A stretch of 64,000 nucleotides of DNA, from contig RDZD01000012.1 in the NCBI GenBank assembly GCA_004293815.1, positions 62,001-126,000 of the forward strand, given 5' to 3'. Source of the stretch: Cytophagales bacterium (GTDB taxonomy: Bacteria > Bacteroidota > Bacteroidia > Cytophagales > Bernardetiaceae). Shown here one piece after another: positions 19,155-27,236 of the stretch (within the stretch, counting starts at the first letter, position 1; every line of letters starts with the position of its first letter). Under the pieces are notes generated by a model, which saw only the letters and a list, made by a program, of their open reading frames with translations, made no database searches and was not told the origin of the DNA. Both the position numbers and the translations under genes were made by a program.

Positions 19155-20618
19155 TCATCGTTGAATGACCAGTTTTTGTGTGTCGCTCTTCAAACCGTCT
19201 GAAATTTTCAAGAAGTAAACGCCCGCTGGTTGGTTATCAAGCTGAATGACATGACGTTGGATAGAGCCATCTAGTGTTTTGGTATATACAACTTGCCCTG
19301 ATTGGTTGATAATTTCTAGATTATAACTTGTTTTTGACAAATCATTGAACTCAATATTCACATGACCACTGGCAGGGTTAGGATAAACAACGATGCGGCT
19401 TTGTGAAAGCTCATAAGTGGCTATACTGCTGACAATGCTGCTGTCGTTGACCGTGCTAGTATCGTTTGCGCTGCTGTTTTTGCGGAAAAACAGTTTATCT
19501 GCTTCCTGAAAACAACCTAAATACAAATCTTCTTTTCCATCCGCATTGAAGTCAGCCAAAAAAGCGGCTATGTTATTTCCCGATGCTTCGCCTTCTAAGT
19601 AGTCAGAAGTTTTATCCGAAAAAGAGCCTTTCCCGTTGTTGATAAAAACGCTAGGCAGCTCGTTGGGCAAGTAGGCTACCAAAAGGTCTGAGTGGCCGTC
19701 TCTATTCAAATCATTGAACACTGCGTCAAAAGTCTGCAATGCCTCACGAGGTAAATTTTTTGTACTCACGTCTTTAAAAACGCCTTTTCCATCATTCAAA
19801 TACAATCTGTCGCGAATATCGCGTCCTCCAACTGATGCCATGTTACAGAAAAATAAGTCAGCAAACCCATCGCTGTCCACATCAGCTGTAACCACTTTTC
19901 GCGTTTCCATATTGACACCTTGAGGCAATCTCGCCAGAGTCTCATCAGCAAACTTGCCTGTGCCGTCATTGATTAACAGTCTATTGCCGTTTTCGTTGCC
20001 CACGGCAATGTCTAAATCCTTGTCAGCGTCCACATCCACTAAGAGCAAATCTTGTGTGACATCGTTTCTTGTAGGAAGGCGCAAGGCGGTTTCATCTGTA
20101 AAATTGCCCTTGCCATCATTAATCAACAAAAGCTCTTGTCCTTCATTGCCAAAAATTAAGTCAGGAAATGTGTCTCCGTTAATGTCGGTTGTTACTACCG
20201 CGTTGGCCACCGACTGAGGCAGCCGGTTACTCACATCGGTAAAGTTGCCCATGCCTGTGTTCAAATACATTTCGTGCGTGAAGTCGTCCTCCGAAGCAAA
20301 AACAATATCAAGCCAGCCGTTGCCGTCAAAGTCAGCTATGGCAATATCTTCGCTGTCGTGCTTGACATTCGTGAGCCTTCCTGCTGTAACATCAGTAAAG
20401 TTTCCTTTTCCGTCGTTAAACATAATTCTGTTTCGCTGAAATTCTTTGGCTAGCACAATATCCAAAAAACCATCACCGTTGAAGTCTGCGGCTCGTACGT
20501 CCATGGTATTTCCACCAATGGCTGAGAGAGGTAATTTGTCATTTGCTAGTTCAAATTCCGATTGGGCATAAACCTGAACTGTTAAAAAGCAGAATAAAAA
20601 TAGAGGTAGCTTGTTCAT
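19155..20618 (-). CDS. Secreted FG-GAP/VCBS repeat protein with T9SS sorting domain
   Basis: A 487-residue exported protein. A signal peptide (about 1-18, ending VYAQS) is followed by about seven FG-GAP/VCBS beta-propeller repeats. Each has Asp-rich calcium-binding loops such as DFNGDGFLDIV, DVDADKDLDIAVG and DRDGHSDLLV, with NDGKGNFTD between them. The last 80 residues or so are a type A T9SS C-terminal sorting domain (VVYPNPASGHV, then GVYFLKI and QKLVIQR). Such proteins pass the outer membrane by the type IX system and are anchored at the surface or released. It probably binds a ligand or acts in adhesion; no enzyme domain is seen. Confidence 0.93.
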   Translation of the reverse strand: MNKLPLFLFCFLTVQVYAQSEFELANDKLPLSAIGGNTMDVRAADFNGDGFLDIVLAKEFQRNRIMFNDGKGNFTDVTAGRLTNVKHDSEDIAIADFDGNGWLDIVFASEDDFTHEMYLNTGMGNFTDVSNRLPQSVANAVVTTDINGDTFPDLIFGNEGQELLLINDGKGNFTDETALRLPTRNDVTQDLLLVDVDADKDLDIAVGNENGNRLLINDGTGKFADETLARLPQGVNMETRKVVTADVDSDGFADLFFCNMASVGGRDIRDRLYLNDGKGVFKDVSTKNLPREALQTFDAVFNDLNRDGHSDLLVAYLPNELPSVFINNGKGSFSDKTSDYLEGEASGNNIAAFLADFNADGKEDLYLGCFQEADKLFFRKNSSANDTSTVNDSSIVSSIATYELSQSRIVVYPNPASGHVNIEFNDLSKTSYNLEIINQSGQVVYTKTLDGSIQRHVIQLDNQPAGVYFLKISDGLKSDTQKLVIQR

Positions 20619-20624
20619 GGTTGC

Positions 20625-20660
20625 AAGTATTTTTGTTAAAAATCACGAGTAAAAATACTT
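20625..20660. repeat. Inverted repeat in the FG-GAP gene leader
   Basis: AAGTATTTTT (20625-20634) and AAAAATACTT (20651-20660) are perfect inverted copies 16 bases apart, just upstream of the ATG at 20618. In RNA this would form a hairpin close to the start codon. Confidence 0.4.
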
Positions 20661-20747
20661 AACAGTATGAAGAATCGGTTTGTCCAATCCTGCTAAATTA
20701 CTTTGTGGCTTTTTGAATGATTGATAGGAAGCTCAATAAAAAATACT

Positions 20748-21485
20748 CTATGCTAAAAGATGCAAAAGTCCTTTAAGTACCAGATTTTCAGCTCTAATAA
20801 ATGAGACAGAGAGACAACGTTCAATCAAAGAGCTGTTGCCGCCACACAGCAACAAAGCCAAATGCCCATGCCTTGCTTGCAATGCTTTGTAAGTCCCCTC
20901 AATCTCGTAAATTAAACCGTTCATTGCGCCTGAGTACATGGCCTGCGCTGTGCTCTGTCCAATAAGTGCACAAGGTTGTGGCATAGCAGCCAAGTCCAAC
21001 TCTGGCAGTTTTGCAGTGTATTGATGTAGGCTTTTTAGACGCATGGCTAAGCCCGCGGAGATGTTTCCACCCCAAAATATTTGACCATTCTCTAAAAAAT
21101 CTAAAGTCAGGCATGTACCTGCATCGGCTATCAAACTGCTTTGATTAGGAAATTCACTTGCCGCACCTATGGCCGCTGCGAGACGATCCATGCCTAGCGT
21201 GTGAGGGGTCAGGTAGTTGTTCTGGAGCTTAATAGGCGTTTCGTGCGTAAGGCTAATCGCTTGAGGAACATACTCTTGCAACGCAGTTTCCGTACGGGCA
21301 TCTAACTTTCCGCTTTTACAGTAAGCTAAGCTATTGACGTTTTTTTGGACTATCAGAGCAAATAAATCCTGTGTATTAGCTATGTTCAAAAACTGAATAG
21401 GCGCATTGACATCTTGCCAAAAAGCTAACTTTGTAGCGGTATTGCCCACATCTAAAGCCAGCTTTGGAAACCTATAGGCCGACAT
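20748..21485 (-). CDS. coaX: Type III pantothenate kinase
   Basis: A 245-residue CoaX, which phosphorylates pantothenate in the first step of coenzyme A synthesis. The ASKHA-fold motifs are visible: LDVGNTATKLA at the N-terminus (about residues 11-21), GMDRLAAAIGA, and IADAGTCLTLDF followed by GGNISAGLAMRL. The N-terminal Asp and the GxDR motif are the known catalytic and substrate-binding elements. The start is 11 bases from the nitroreductase stop, which suggests a shared transcript. Confidence 0.95.
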   Translation of the reverse strand: MSAYRFPKLALDVGNTATKLAFWQDVNAPIQFLNIANTQDLFALIVQKNVNSLAYCKSGKLDARTETALQEYVPQAISLTHETPIKLQNNYLTPHTLGMDRLAAAIGAASEFPNQSSLIADAGTCLTLDFLENGQIFWGGNISAGLAMRLKSLHQYTAKLPELDLAAMPQPCALIGQSTAQAMYSGAMNGLIYEIEGTYKALQARHGHLALLLCGGNSSLIERCLSVSFIRAENLVLKGLLHLLA

Positions 21486-21496
21486 GTAACTGCTTT

Positions 21497-22072
21497 TTAG
21501 AGATGGAGTGGACGACTGATTTCACTTACTGCCCGCCGCGTACGAGGTGTGGTTTCGCGTGTTTTGTATGGATCTACTAGCGTTTCGGGCGAGTCCAAAT
21601 AACCAAGAGCCATAATGACCCAAGGTGTGTGTTTTTCAGCATCAAGCTGGAGCAGTTCTGTGACTTTCTGACGGTCAAAACCAGCCATTGGGTGTCCGTA
21701 AATAGACATTGAGGTAGCTTGCAGCATCATTGTAGCATTGGCTGCGCCCAAATCGTGCAGGGCCCATGCGTTAGCCTTGCCGTTCTCAAACTGGTTAAGA
21801 GTTAGACAAACTACAAAAGTTGCTGCTTGTTTGCACCAAGGCTGATTGCCGCCCGACAAACATGCCCATATAGCCTCAAAGGCAGGTGTACCACGATGTG
21901 CGTATACAAATTCCCAAGGCTGAGCGTTGTTGGCACTGAAAGCCCAAGATGCGGCCTCTAAAAGAGTGTTGAGTGTGTCTTGTGAAATGTGTTGCTCAGA
22001 AAAAGCTCTGGCACTCCAGCGGTTTTTGATGTTTTCGGTAACAGGGTACTCCGTTTTGGCAAGTTTTACCAT
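21497..22072 (-). CDS. Nitroreductase family flavoprotein
   Basis: A 191-residue FMN-dependent nitroreductase/NAD(P)H oxidoreductase. It shows NRWSARAFSEQHIS near the N-terminus (the R-S-x-R FMN-binding signature), ASWAFSANNAQPWEFVYA, and the late motif WVIMALGYLD. The ATG at 22072 begins at the domain, while a frame from 22159 would add a poorly matching extension and run across the palindrome at 22113-22126. The physiological substrate is not predictable. coaX follows 11 bases later. Confidence 0.87.
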   Translation of the reverse strand: MVKLAKTEYPVTENIKNRWSARAFSEQHISQDTLNTLLEAASWAFSANNAQPWEFVYAHRGTPAFEAIWACLSGGNQPWCKQAATFVVCLTLNQFENGKANAWALHDLGAANATMMLQATSMSIYGHPMAGFDRQKVTELLQLDAEKHTPWVIMALGYLDSPETLVDPYKTRETTPRTRRAVSEISRPLHL

Positions 22073-22112
22073 GGTGAGCGTTGAATTTTTATATAAAAAT
22101 GGCACAAAAATT

Positions 22113-22126
22113 TGCCCAATTGGGCA
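22113..22126. promoter_or_regulatory. Perfect 14-bp palindrome upstream of the nitroreductase gene
   Basis: TGCCCAATTGGGCA is an exact palindrome 40 bases before the ATG. Its size and position fit a dimeric repressor or activator site. No regulator gene is adjacent, so the assignment is inference. Confidence 0.4.
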
Positions 22127-22214
22127 TAGGTCTCTAAATATTAAGCTCAAAACCCGCAAGATGGAATTATTGTTTTGCTTGAGCTATTTTTTTTACCTAG
22201 AAATATTCCTTTGT

Positions 22215-22241
22215 ATCGGGTTTTGACCTAAAAAAACCGAT
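22215..22241 (-). terminator. Likely terminator of the DnaJ-TPR gene
   Basis: ATCGGG-TTTT and AAAA-CCGAT arms form a hairpin starting about five bases after the stop at 22246, with A/T-rich inner stem. Confidence 0.4.
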
Positions 22242-22245
22242 ATTC

Positions 22246-23535
22246 TTAGTCAGTACAAAAATATTCTAATGTTGTGTTTCTGCCTTTGAAGCCTAACCTA
22301 AAGGCTCTATCCCAGTCTCTACAAGCCGAGTCGGCAAGCCCTAGATCTAGATATGCTAAAGCCCTAAAATAGTGTAAAGAATCTGACAATGGATTTTCCT
22401 TCACTGCGGCATCATAATCTTTAAAGGCATTTTTATATTGTCTGCTGTCTCTGTACGCATGTGCACGTACACAAAGTGCCGTCTGGCGGTAGTTGTTGCT
22501 AGGCTGATCCAGAAGTGCAGAAGCTAAAATAAGAGAAATTGCTAGCTGTTGTTTAGTGTAATAGGCGTTTTGTAGCATAGTATGCAAACGCTCAGGGTTG
22601 GGCTTGCCATACTGCTGGTATCTGGCAAATCGTGCTTTTGCAAGGTCATCTTTGCCAATAAAAGAATAGGACAGACTGGCTATCAAATACGCGTCGGGGC
22701 TGTTTGGATTATATTTGATACAAATATCTGCTATTTGGGCTATTTCGTTATAACGCCGTGTATTTAACCAGAGCGAATCTAATATTTGCGTGGCTTTGAC
22801 CGCAGCATTGGGCATGAGCTTGAGCAAAAGCGCATAATCCTTTATGGCCAAGCGAGAACTATCTAAACTCAAATTTGTAAAAATCCGCATCTCTAAGCAT
22901 TCTAAGTGTTTACTGGTCCTGTAAGCGAATGCGCTGGCAATACTTTGGTAAAGACTAGCCGTAGGATTTGAGTTTTTGAATAAAATTTTGGCCACAAGCG
23001 CGTGCCCGTCAGCGTAACGCTCGTCATAAAATAGCGACTGATTTGCTACCTCCCATGCCGCTTTATATTGCCCTTTAGCTTCATATTGAACAGCTTGGTA
23101 GTATTTAATGCGACTCACCAAAGAAAAAATAGAGTTGGTGGCTATCAATAAATAACAAACGCCCACAATACTCAAAAAAGACACAACAATATTTAGTCTG
23201 CTATTCGCGAAACGCTCTTTTTCTGCTTTGGCGAGAATATCAGCACGTCTTTTCTGTTCGGCCTGGTACTGTTGATAATTTTGAGCTTGCTGTTTATAAT
23301 AGTCAATGAAATTGTTTGTGAGCGAGTTCAGCCTTGCATCATAACTATTCTTAGAAGTCTCATTAGACAGTACCGAATAGGCTTCATTAATTTGTTTAAA
23401 TCTTTCTTCGGCTGTTTTGTCGTTAGGATTTAAGTCGGGATGATATTTTAGGGACAGGCGTTTGAAGGCCCGCTTCACTTCAGCTATGGAGGCAAAATCT
23501 TTTAGTTCTAATATTTTGTAGAATGTGGCACTCAT
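22246..23535 (-). CDS. Membrane-anchored J-domain protein with C-terminal TPRs
   Basis: A 429-residue protein. An N-terminal J domain (about 3-68) has the HPD tripeptide at 32-34, needed to stimulate DnaK ATPase. A charged coiled region (75-112) is followed by one transmembrane helix at about 114-134. The C-terminal 290 residues or so are TPR-like repeats (YEAKGQYKAAWEVANQSL, RQYKNAFKDYDAAV, LADSACRDWDRAF-like). With the J domain inside the cell, the TPRs would lie in the periplasm. It may recruit DnaK to the membrane or to an envelope complex. It lacks the Gly/Phe and zinc-finger regions of true DnaJ. Confidence 0.88.
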   Translation of the reverse strand: MSATFYKILELKDFASIAEVKRAFKRLSLKYHPDLNPNDKTAEERFKQINEAYSVLSNETSKNSYDARLNSLTNNFIDYYKQQAQNYQQYQAEQKRRADILAKAEKERFANSRLNIVVSFLSIVGVCYLLIATNSIFSLVSRIKYYQAVQYEAKGQYKAAWEVANQSLFYDERYADGHALVAKILFKNSNPTASLYQSIASAFAYRTSKHLECLEMRIFTNLSLDSSRLAIKDYALLLKLMPNAAVKATQILDSLWLNTRRYNEIAQIADICIKYNPNSPDAYLIASLSYSFIGKDDLAKARFARYQQYGKPNPERLHTMLQNAYYTKQQLAISLILASALLDQPSNNYRQTALCVRAHAYRDSRQYKNAFKDYDAAVKENPLSDSLHYFRALAYLDLGLADSACRDWDRAFRLGFKGRNTTLEYFCTD

Positions 23536-23539
23536 GGCA

Positions 23540-23547
23540 CAAAACTA
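23540..23547 (-). promoter_or_regulatory. -7 element four bases before the J-domain gene ATG
   Basis: The minus strand reads TAGTTTTGTGCC then ATG. A full TAnnTTTG match ends only four bases before the start codon, so transcription would begin at or just beyond the ATG. No well-spaced TTG was found. Confidence 0.4.
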
Positions 23548-23774
23548 ATAAGACTTCCTCTATTTTTTTAAGAATCAAACACTTTTTTTATCTAACAACA
23601 AACGAGAAGGTATTTAAATAGTTACAATGCGGTATTTTTATACCATCGAGTTAAACAAAACGTGAGCGTATATTGTTTATGGTTAAATATGACATTTTTC
23701 TAGTCAAGGATAACTGTAGCTTAACTTATGACTCTCCAATAATCTACTTTAATTGATTTCTGTACCATCTTCTC

Positions 23775-24743
23775 ATGGATTTTAGCATCCTAATTTCAAA
23801 TATTACTAACCCTACATTACTTTTTTTTGTATTAGGTATTGTGGCGAGTATTGTTAAAAGTGACCTTGAAATACCAGCCCCTTCTATCAAATTTATATCG
23901 CTTTACTTATTATTCTCTATTGGCTTCAAAGGTGGACAGGAGCTAGCTCATAGTGGATTTACGACGGAAATATTCTATTCTCTTGCTTTTGGGGTAGTTC
24001 TCGCATCTTCGATTCCTTGCTATATTTTCTTTGTGCTCAAACGCCGTTTAAGTATCAGCGATGCGGCAGCTGTAGCGGCGGCTTACGGCTCGGTAAGTGC
24101 TGTTACTTTCGTTGCCTCTGCTTCTTTTCTTGAAATGCAGAAAATTAGCTATGGTGGCCACATGATAGCGGTTATGGCTCTTATGGAGTCACCAGCCATC
24201 ATCATAGGTGTCATTCTGATGATGAAATATGAAACAGACAAAGACAATAACGTCAGTTTAAGATCTGTGGCGCAACATTCGCTGACCAACGGCAGCGTTT
24301 TGATGATTATAGGAAGCTTAATCATTGGCATCATTGCCGACACCAAACAAGCCGAGGGTATAAAACCCTTTACAACCGATATTTTTAAAGGTTTTTTGGC
24401 TATTTTCTTATTGGAAATGGGCATGGTAACAGCTAAAAGATTTTCGGCTTTTACGAAATACGGTTTTTACGCACCTTTTGTAGGTGTACTCTTTCCATTT
24501 GTTAACGGCGTTGCAGTGGCTTTCTTGAGTGCTTTTGTAACCGACGACGTGGGTAATCGCTTCATTTTTTCTATTTTGGCCGCTAGTGCTTCTTATATAG
24601 CAGTGCCTGCCGCGCTAAGATTAGCTGCTCCTAAGGCTGACCCTGGACTCTACATTCCTATGGCTTTGGGCGTAACGTTCCCCTTCAACATCACTCTGGG
24701 CATGCCGCTATACTTTATGATCGTGAAGTCCTTTACGCTTTAG
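23775..24743 (+). CDS. SbtA-like sodium-dependent bicarbonate transporter
   Basis: A 322-residue inner-membrane permease of the Sbt_1 (DUF897) family, with about ten hydrophobic helices in two inverted halves. Recognisable elements are LFSIGFKGGQELA near residue 50, AAVAAAYGSVSAVTF near 100 and MALMESPAIIIG near 135, followed in the second half by LLEMGMVTAKR and PKADPGLYIPMALGVTFPF. The cyanobacterial member takes up bicarbonate with sodium; heterotroph homologues are uncharacterised. No SbtB (PII-like) partner is adjacent. The gene stands alone with about 240 bp upstream. Confidence 0.88.
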   Translation: MDFSILISNITNPTLLFFVLGIVASIVKSDLEIPAPSIKFISLYLLFSIGFKGGQELAHSGFTTEIFYSLAFGVVLASSIPCYIFFVLKRRLSISDAAAVAAAYGSVSAVTFVASASFLEMQKISYGGHMIAVMALMESPAIIIGVILMMKYETDKDNNVSLRSVAQHSLTNGSVLMIIGSLIIGIIADTKQAEGIKPFTTDIFKGFLAIFLLEMGMVTAKRFSAFTKYGFYAPFVGVLFPFVNGVAVAFLSAFVTDDVGNRFIFSILAASASYIAVPAALRLAAPKADPGLYIPMALGVTFPFNITLGMPLYFMIVKSFTL

Positions 24744-24757
24744 AATAGCTAATTTTG
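24744..24757 (+). promoter_or_regulatory. -7-type element, copy 1 of a repeated 14-mer
   Basis: AATAGCTAATTTTG, immediately after the SbtA-like stop, contains TAATTTTG. The same 14 bases recur before mazG (27172-27185). Confidence 0.35.
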
Positions 24758-24883
24758 GCCTTAAAGCAGTGTTTTGGGGCTTTTTGTTTATCTTTTTAAA
24801 CTATCAGACAAACATAAAAGCTAACTTGTCGTTTAATTTTGCTGGTGAAACGTTTGTAAAGTAAAAAGGCGAAATATATTGAT

Positions 24884-24891
24884 TATTTTTG
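24884..24891 (+). promoter_or_regulatory. -7 element before the CoA-binding protein gene
   Basis: TATTTTTG followed by CTGC lies 39 bases before the ATG at 24931. The same ATTTTTGCTGC string occurs in the ychF promoter. TTG spacing (27 nt) is too long for a full match. Confidence 0.4.
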
Positions 24892-24930
24892 CTGCGCATT
24901 ACAGATGAGTTCTGCAAGAAAAATAAACAG

Positions 24931-25308
24931 ATGAAAGAGAAAACCTTAATATTGGGTGCTACAGACAACCCCGAACGGTATGCCTATAAGGCTGGTTTTG
25001 AATTACAAAAACATGGTTTTGAAATAGCAGGTGTTGGTCTTAAGCCAGTTCCATTTTTTGGCCAGACCGTTATCACAGACAAAAACGTGATTTTGGAAGA
25101 TATTCATACCATAACACTTTATGTAGGTCTTCGCAACCAGCCTGAGTGGTACGATTATATTCTAAAAACCAAGCCTAAACGTCTTATATTTAATCCTGGT
25201 ACAGAGAATCCAGAGTTAAAAAGCCTTGCTGCAGCAGCTGGTATAGCTTGTTTAGAGGCTTGCACGTTGGTTCTGTTGTCGCTTAACGCTTACGCTCAAA
25301 CTGTCTAG
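24931..25308 (+). CDS. CoA-binding domain protein (YccU-like)
   Basis: A 125-residue single-domain Rossmann protein of the CoA_binding_2/YccU group. It shows the nucleotide-binding start TLILGATDNPERYAYKA, then VIPVGLK-like VGLKPVPFFGQTV, LYVGLRNQPEWYDYI and LIFNPGTENPEL. I prefer ATG 24931 (MKEKTLIL) to an upstream in-frame TTG at 24889. The cellular role of this family is unknown; some members bind CoA. The threonine-synthase-like gene follows within 14 bases, so they are likely co-transcribed. Confidence 0.85.
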   Translation: MKEKTLILGATDNPERYAYKAGFELQKHGFEIAGVGLKPVPFFGQTVITDKNVILEDIHTITLYVGLRNQPEWYDYILKTKPKRLIFNPGTENPELKSLAAAAGIACLEACTLVLLSLNAYAQTV

Positions 25309-25321
25309 AAGATTGCTTTTG

Positions 25322-26455
25322 ATGAAATCATTGCCATTTTTTCAATTCGCTTCCACTACAACAGACAATCGCTATTCCATCCATGAACCTCGTTGGTGTG
25401 GAATGCAACAAGAGTTGTTAGACATAGAGGCCGACTTTTACTTACCTGTAGAAGATTTAAAGAATCGCCCAAAAAGCCTTTGGAGATACAGAGAAGCTAT
25501 TCCTATAGCCTCATCTACGCCGCTTGTGAGTATGCAGGAAGGCTTTACACCCATGCTGCCTCTGGTTCTTGGTCAGCATCACTTACACGTGAAGCAAGAA
25601 CAGCTGTTTCCGTCTGGCTCTTATAAAGATCGCGGCGCAACAGTATTGATGACGCAAGCCCGCTACCTTCAAATAAAATCTGTTGTGCAAGACTCTTCTG
25701 GCAATGCGGGTTGTGCTATAGCCACTTATGCAGCTTTGGCTAGAATATCTTGCACAATATTTTTGCCAGAAGAAACCTCTGAGGCTAAAATAGTCCAGAT
25801 GAAAGCTGCTAATGCGTGCATCGAGCGTGTGCCAGGAAGCCGTGAAGATACTGCCCGTGCCACATGGAAAGCTGCTCAACAAACTTATTATGCCAGCCAC
25901 TGTTGGAATCCTTTTTTCTTGCACGGCACCAAAACTTTTGCCTACGAGGTGTGGGAGCAGTTGGGTTACAAAAGCCCTGATGTTCTTGTATTGCCAGCTG
26001 GAAATGGCACTTTGGTCTTGGGCTGTTTTATAGGCTTTCAGGAGTTACTTAGAATGGGGCTTACGGATAAAATGCCGAAAATCGTGGGTATTCAGGCTGA
26101 AAATTGCGCTCCCTTGGTGGCTGCCTACCAACAAAATGCCAGTCATGCAATCGCTGTAAGTGTCCAGCCCACTTTAGCTGAAGGCATAGCAATTGCAGAA
26201 CCTGTGCGTGGCGGGCAAATGCTCGCGGCAGTGCGACAAAGTCAGGGTACGTTCTTGGTGGTTAGTGAGGCTGAAATAGCTCAGGCTTTTTTGCTTGTGG
26301 CCAAACAAGGCTTTTATATTGAGCCAACGTCTGCTGCTACCATAGCAGGCGCAATGAAGTTTTGTAATCATAACAGTGATTGCGGCACTGTGGTGACGCT
26401 TTTTTCAGGGCACGGCCTTAAATCTGGTGACAAGATTCTGAAAATGCTCAAATAA
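25322..26455 (+). CDS. Threonine synthase-like PLP-dependent enzyme
   Basis: A 377-residue fold-type II PLP enzyme. The Schiff-base Lys is in FPSGSYKDRGA (Lys102 from this ATG), with the Asn-containing QDSSGNAGCAIATYA loop and the phosphate-binding PAGNGTLVLG loop further on. The arrangement, with a PxPxxEGxTP-like STPLVSMQEGFTP, matches the short threonine synthase family, which makes threonine from O-phosphohomoserine. Related cystathionine-beta-synthase-like or diaminopropionate lyase-like activities cannot be excluded. The ATG at 25322 is preferred to a TTG at 25313. It follows the CoA-binding gene closely. Confidence 0.78.
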   Translation: MKSLPFFQFASTTTDNRYSIHEPRWCGMQQELLDIEADFYLPVEDLKNRPKSLWRYREAIPIASSTPLVSMQEGFTPMLPLVLGQHHLHVKQEQLFPSGSYKDRGATVLMTQARYLQIKSVVQDSSGNAGCAIATYAALARISCTIFLPEETSEAKIVQMKAANACIERVPGSREDTARATWKAAQQTYYASHCWNPFFLHGTKTFAYEVWEQLGYKSPDVLVLPAGNGTLVLGCFIGFQELLRMGLTDKMPKIVGIQAENCAPLVAAYQQNASHAIAVSVQPTLAEGIAIAEPVRGGQMLAAVRQSQGTFLVVSEAEIAQAFLLVAKQGFYIEPTSAATIAGAMKFCNHNSDCGTVVTLFSGHGLKSGDKILKMLK

Positions 26456-26493
26456 GTTTTATAAATTCTGTCTGTAATTCTCAAAAATAAAAA

Positions 26494-27144
26494 ATGATAA
26501 AGGCCGAAAACATTTGTAAAATCTATAACACACTCCAAGTACTTCAAAATGTTTCTTTAGAAGTACAAAAAAGCGAGTTTTTGTGTATCACTGGCAGCTC
26601 TGGAGCTGGTAAAAGCACACTTTTGCACATTCTAGCAACGCTAGACGAAGCCACAAGCGGGACTGTATATTTAGACCAACTTAATACATCCAAGCTCAAA
26701 GGCGCACAGTTAGCCAAGTTTCGCAACCAAACGCTGGGTATGGTCTTTCAGGCGCATAATCTACTTCCAGAGTTCACCGCTCTGGAGAATATTTGCATGC
26801 CTGCTCTATTGGGAGGAAAAAGCAAAGCTGAGGCTGAAAAAAAAGCCTTAGAGCTGATGCAAACATTGGGTGTTAAGTCAAGAGCAAACCACAAACCTTC
26901 CGAAATGTCAGGCGGCGAACAGCAGCGGGTGGCGGTGGGGCGCGCCCTAATCAACTCGCCAAAAATAGTGTTTGCTGATGAACCTAGTGGTAATCTAGAT
27001 GAACAAAATGCTCATGAGTTGCATCAGTTGTTTTTTATGTTGCGAGAGCAACTCGGCCACACTTTTGTGATTGTTACGCATAACTTACAACTGGCCAAAC
27101 AAGCGGATCGTGTATTTGAAATTCGCAAGCAGACTCAGAATTAG
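26494..27144 (+). CDS. ABC transporter ATPase, LolD/MacB-like
   Basis: A 216-residue ABC ATPase of the LolD (lipoprotein release) family. Walker A GSSGAGKST is at 34-42, the Q-loop in GMVFQAHNLLPEFTALEN, the signature MSGGEQQRVAVGRAL, Walker B IVFADEPSGNLD and the switch His in VTHN. The LPEFTALENI and GNLD strings are characteristic of LolD. The cognate permease (LolC/E) is not adjacent, which is common in Bacteroidota. Inner-membrane peripheral; drives lipoprotein transfer toward the outer membrane. Confidence 0.87.
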   Translation: MIKAENICKIYNTLQVLQNVSLEVQKSEFLCITGSSGAGKSTLLHILATLDEATSGTVYLDQLNTSKLKGAQLAKFRNQTLGMVFQAHNLLPEFTALENICMPALLGGKSKAEAEKKALELMQTLGVKSRANHKPSEMSGGEQQRVAVGRALINSPKIVFADEPSGNLDEQNAHELHQLFFMLREQLGHTFVIVTHNLQLAKQADRVFEIRKQTQN

Positions 27145-27171
27145 TCTAAAAGTCTTTCGCTTTTGCTAAAC

Positions 27172-27185
27172 AATAGCTAATTTTG
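27172..27185 (+). promoter_or_regulatory. -7-type element before mazG, copy 2 of a repeated 14-mer
   Basis: AATAGCTAATTTTG, identical to 24744-24757, contains TAATTTTG 51 bases before the mazG ATG. No ideally spaced TTG was found. Confidence 0.4.
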
Positions 27186-27236
27186 AACTTTTGAGATTGT
27201 TCTCTAAACACATTGATTCAAATAGCCTTCTCAACT

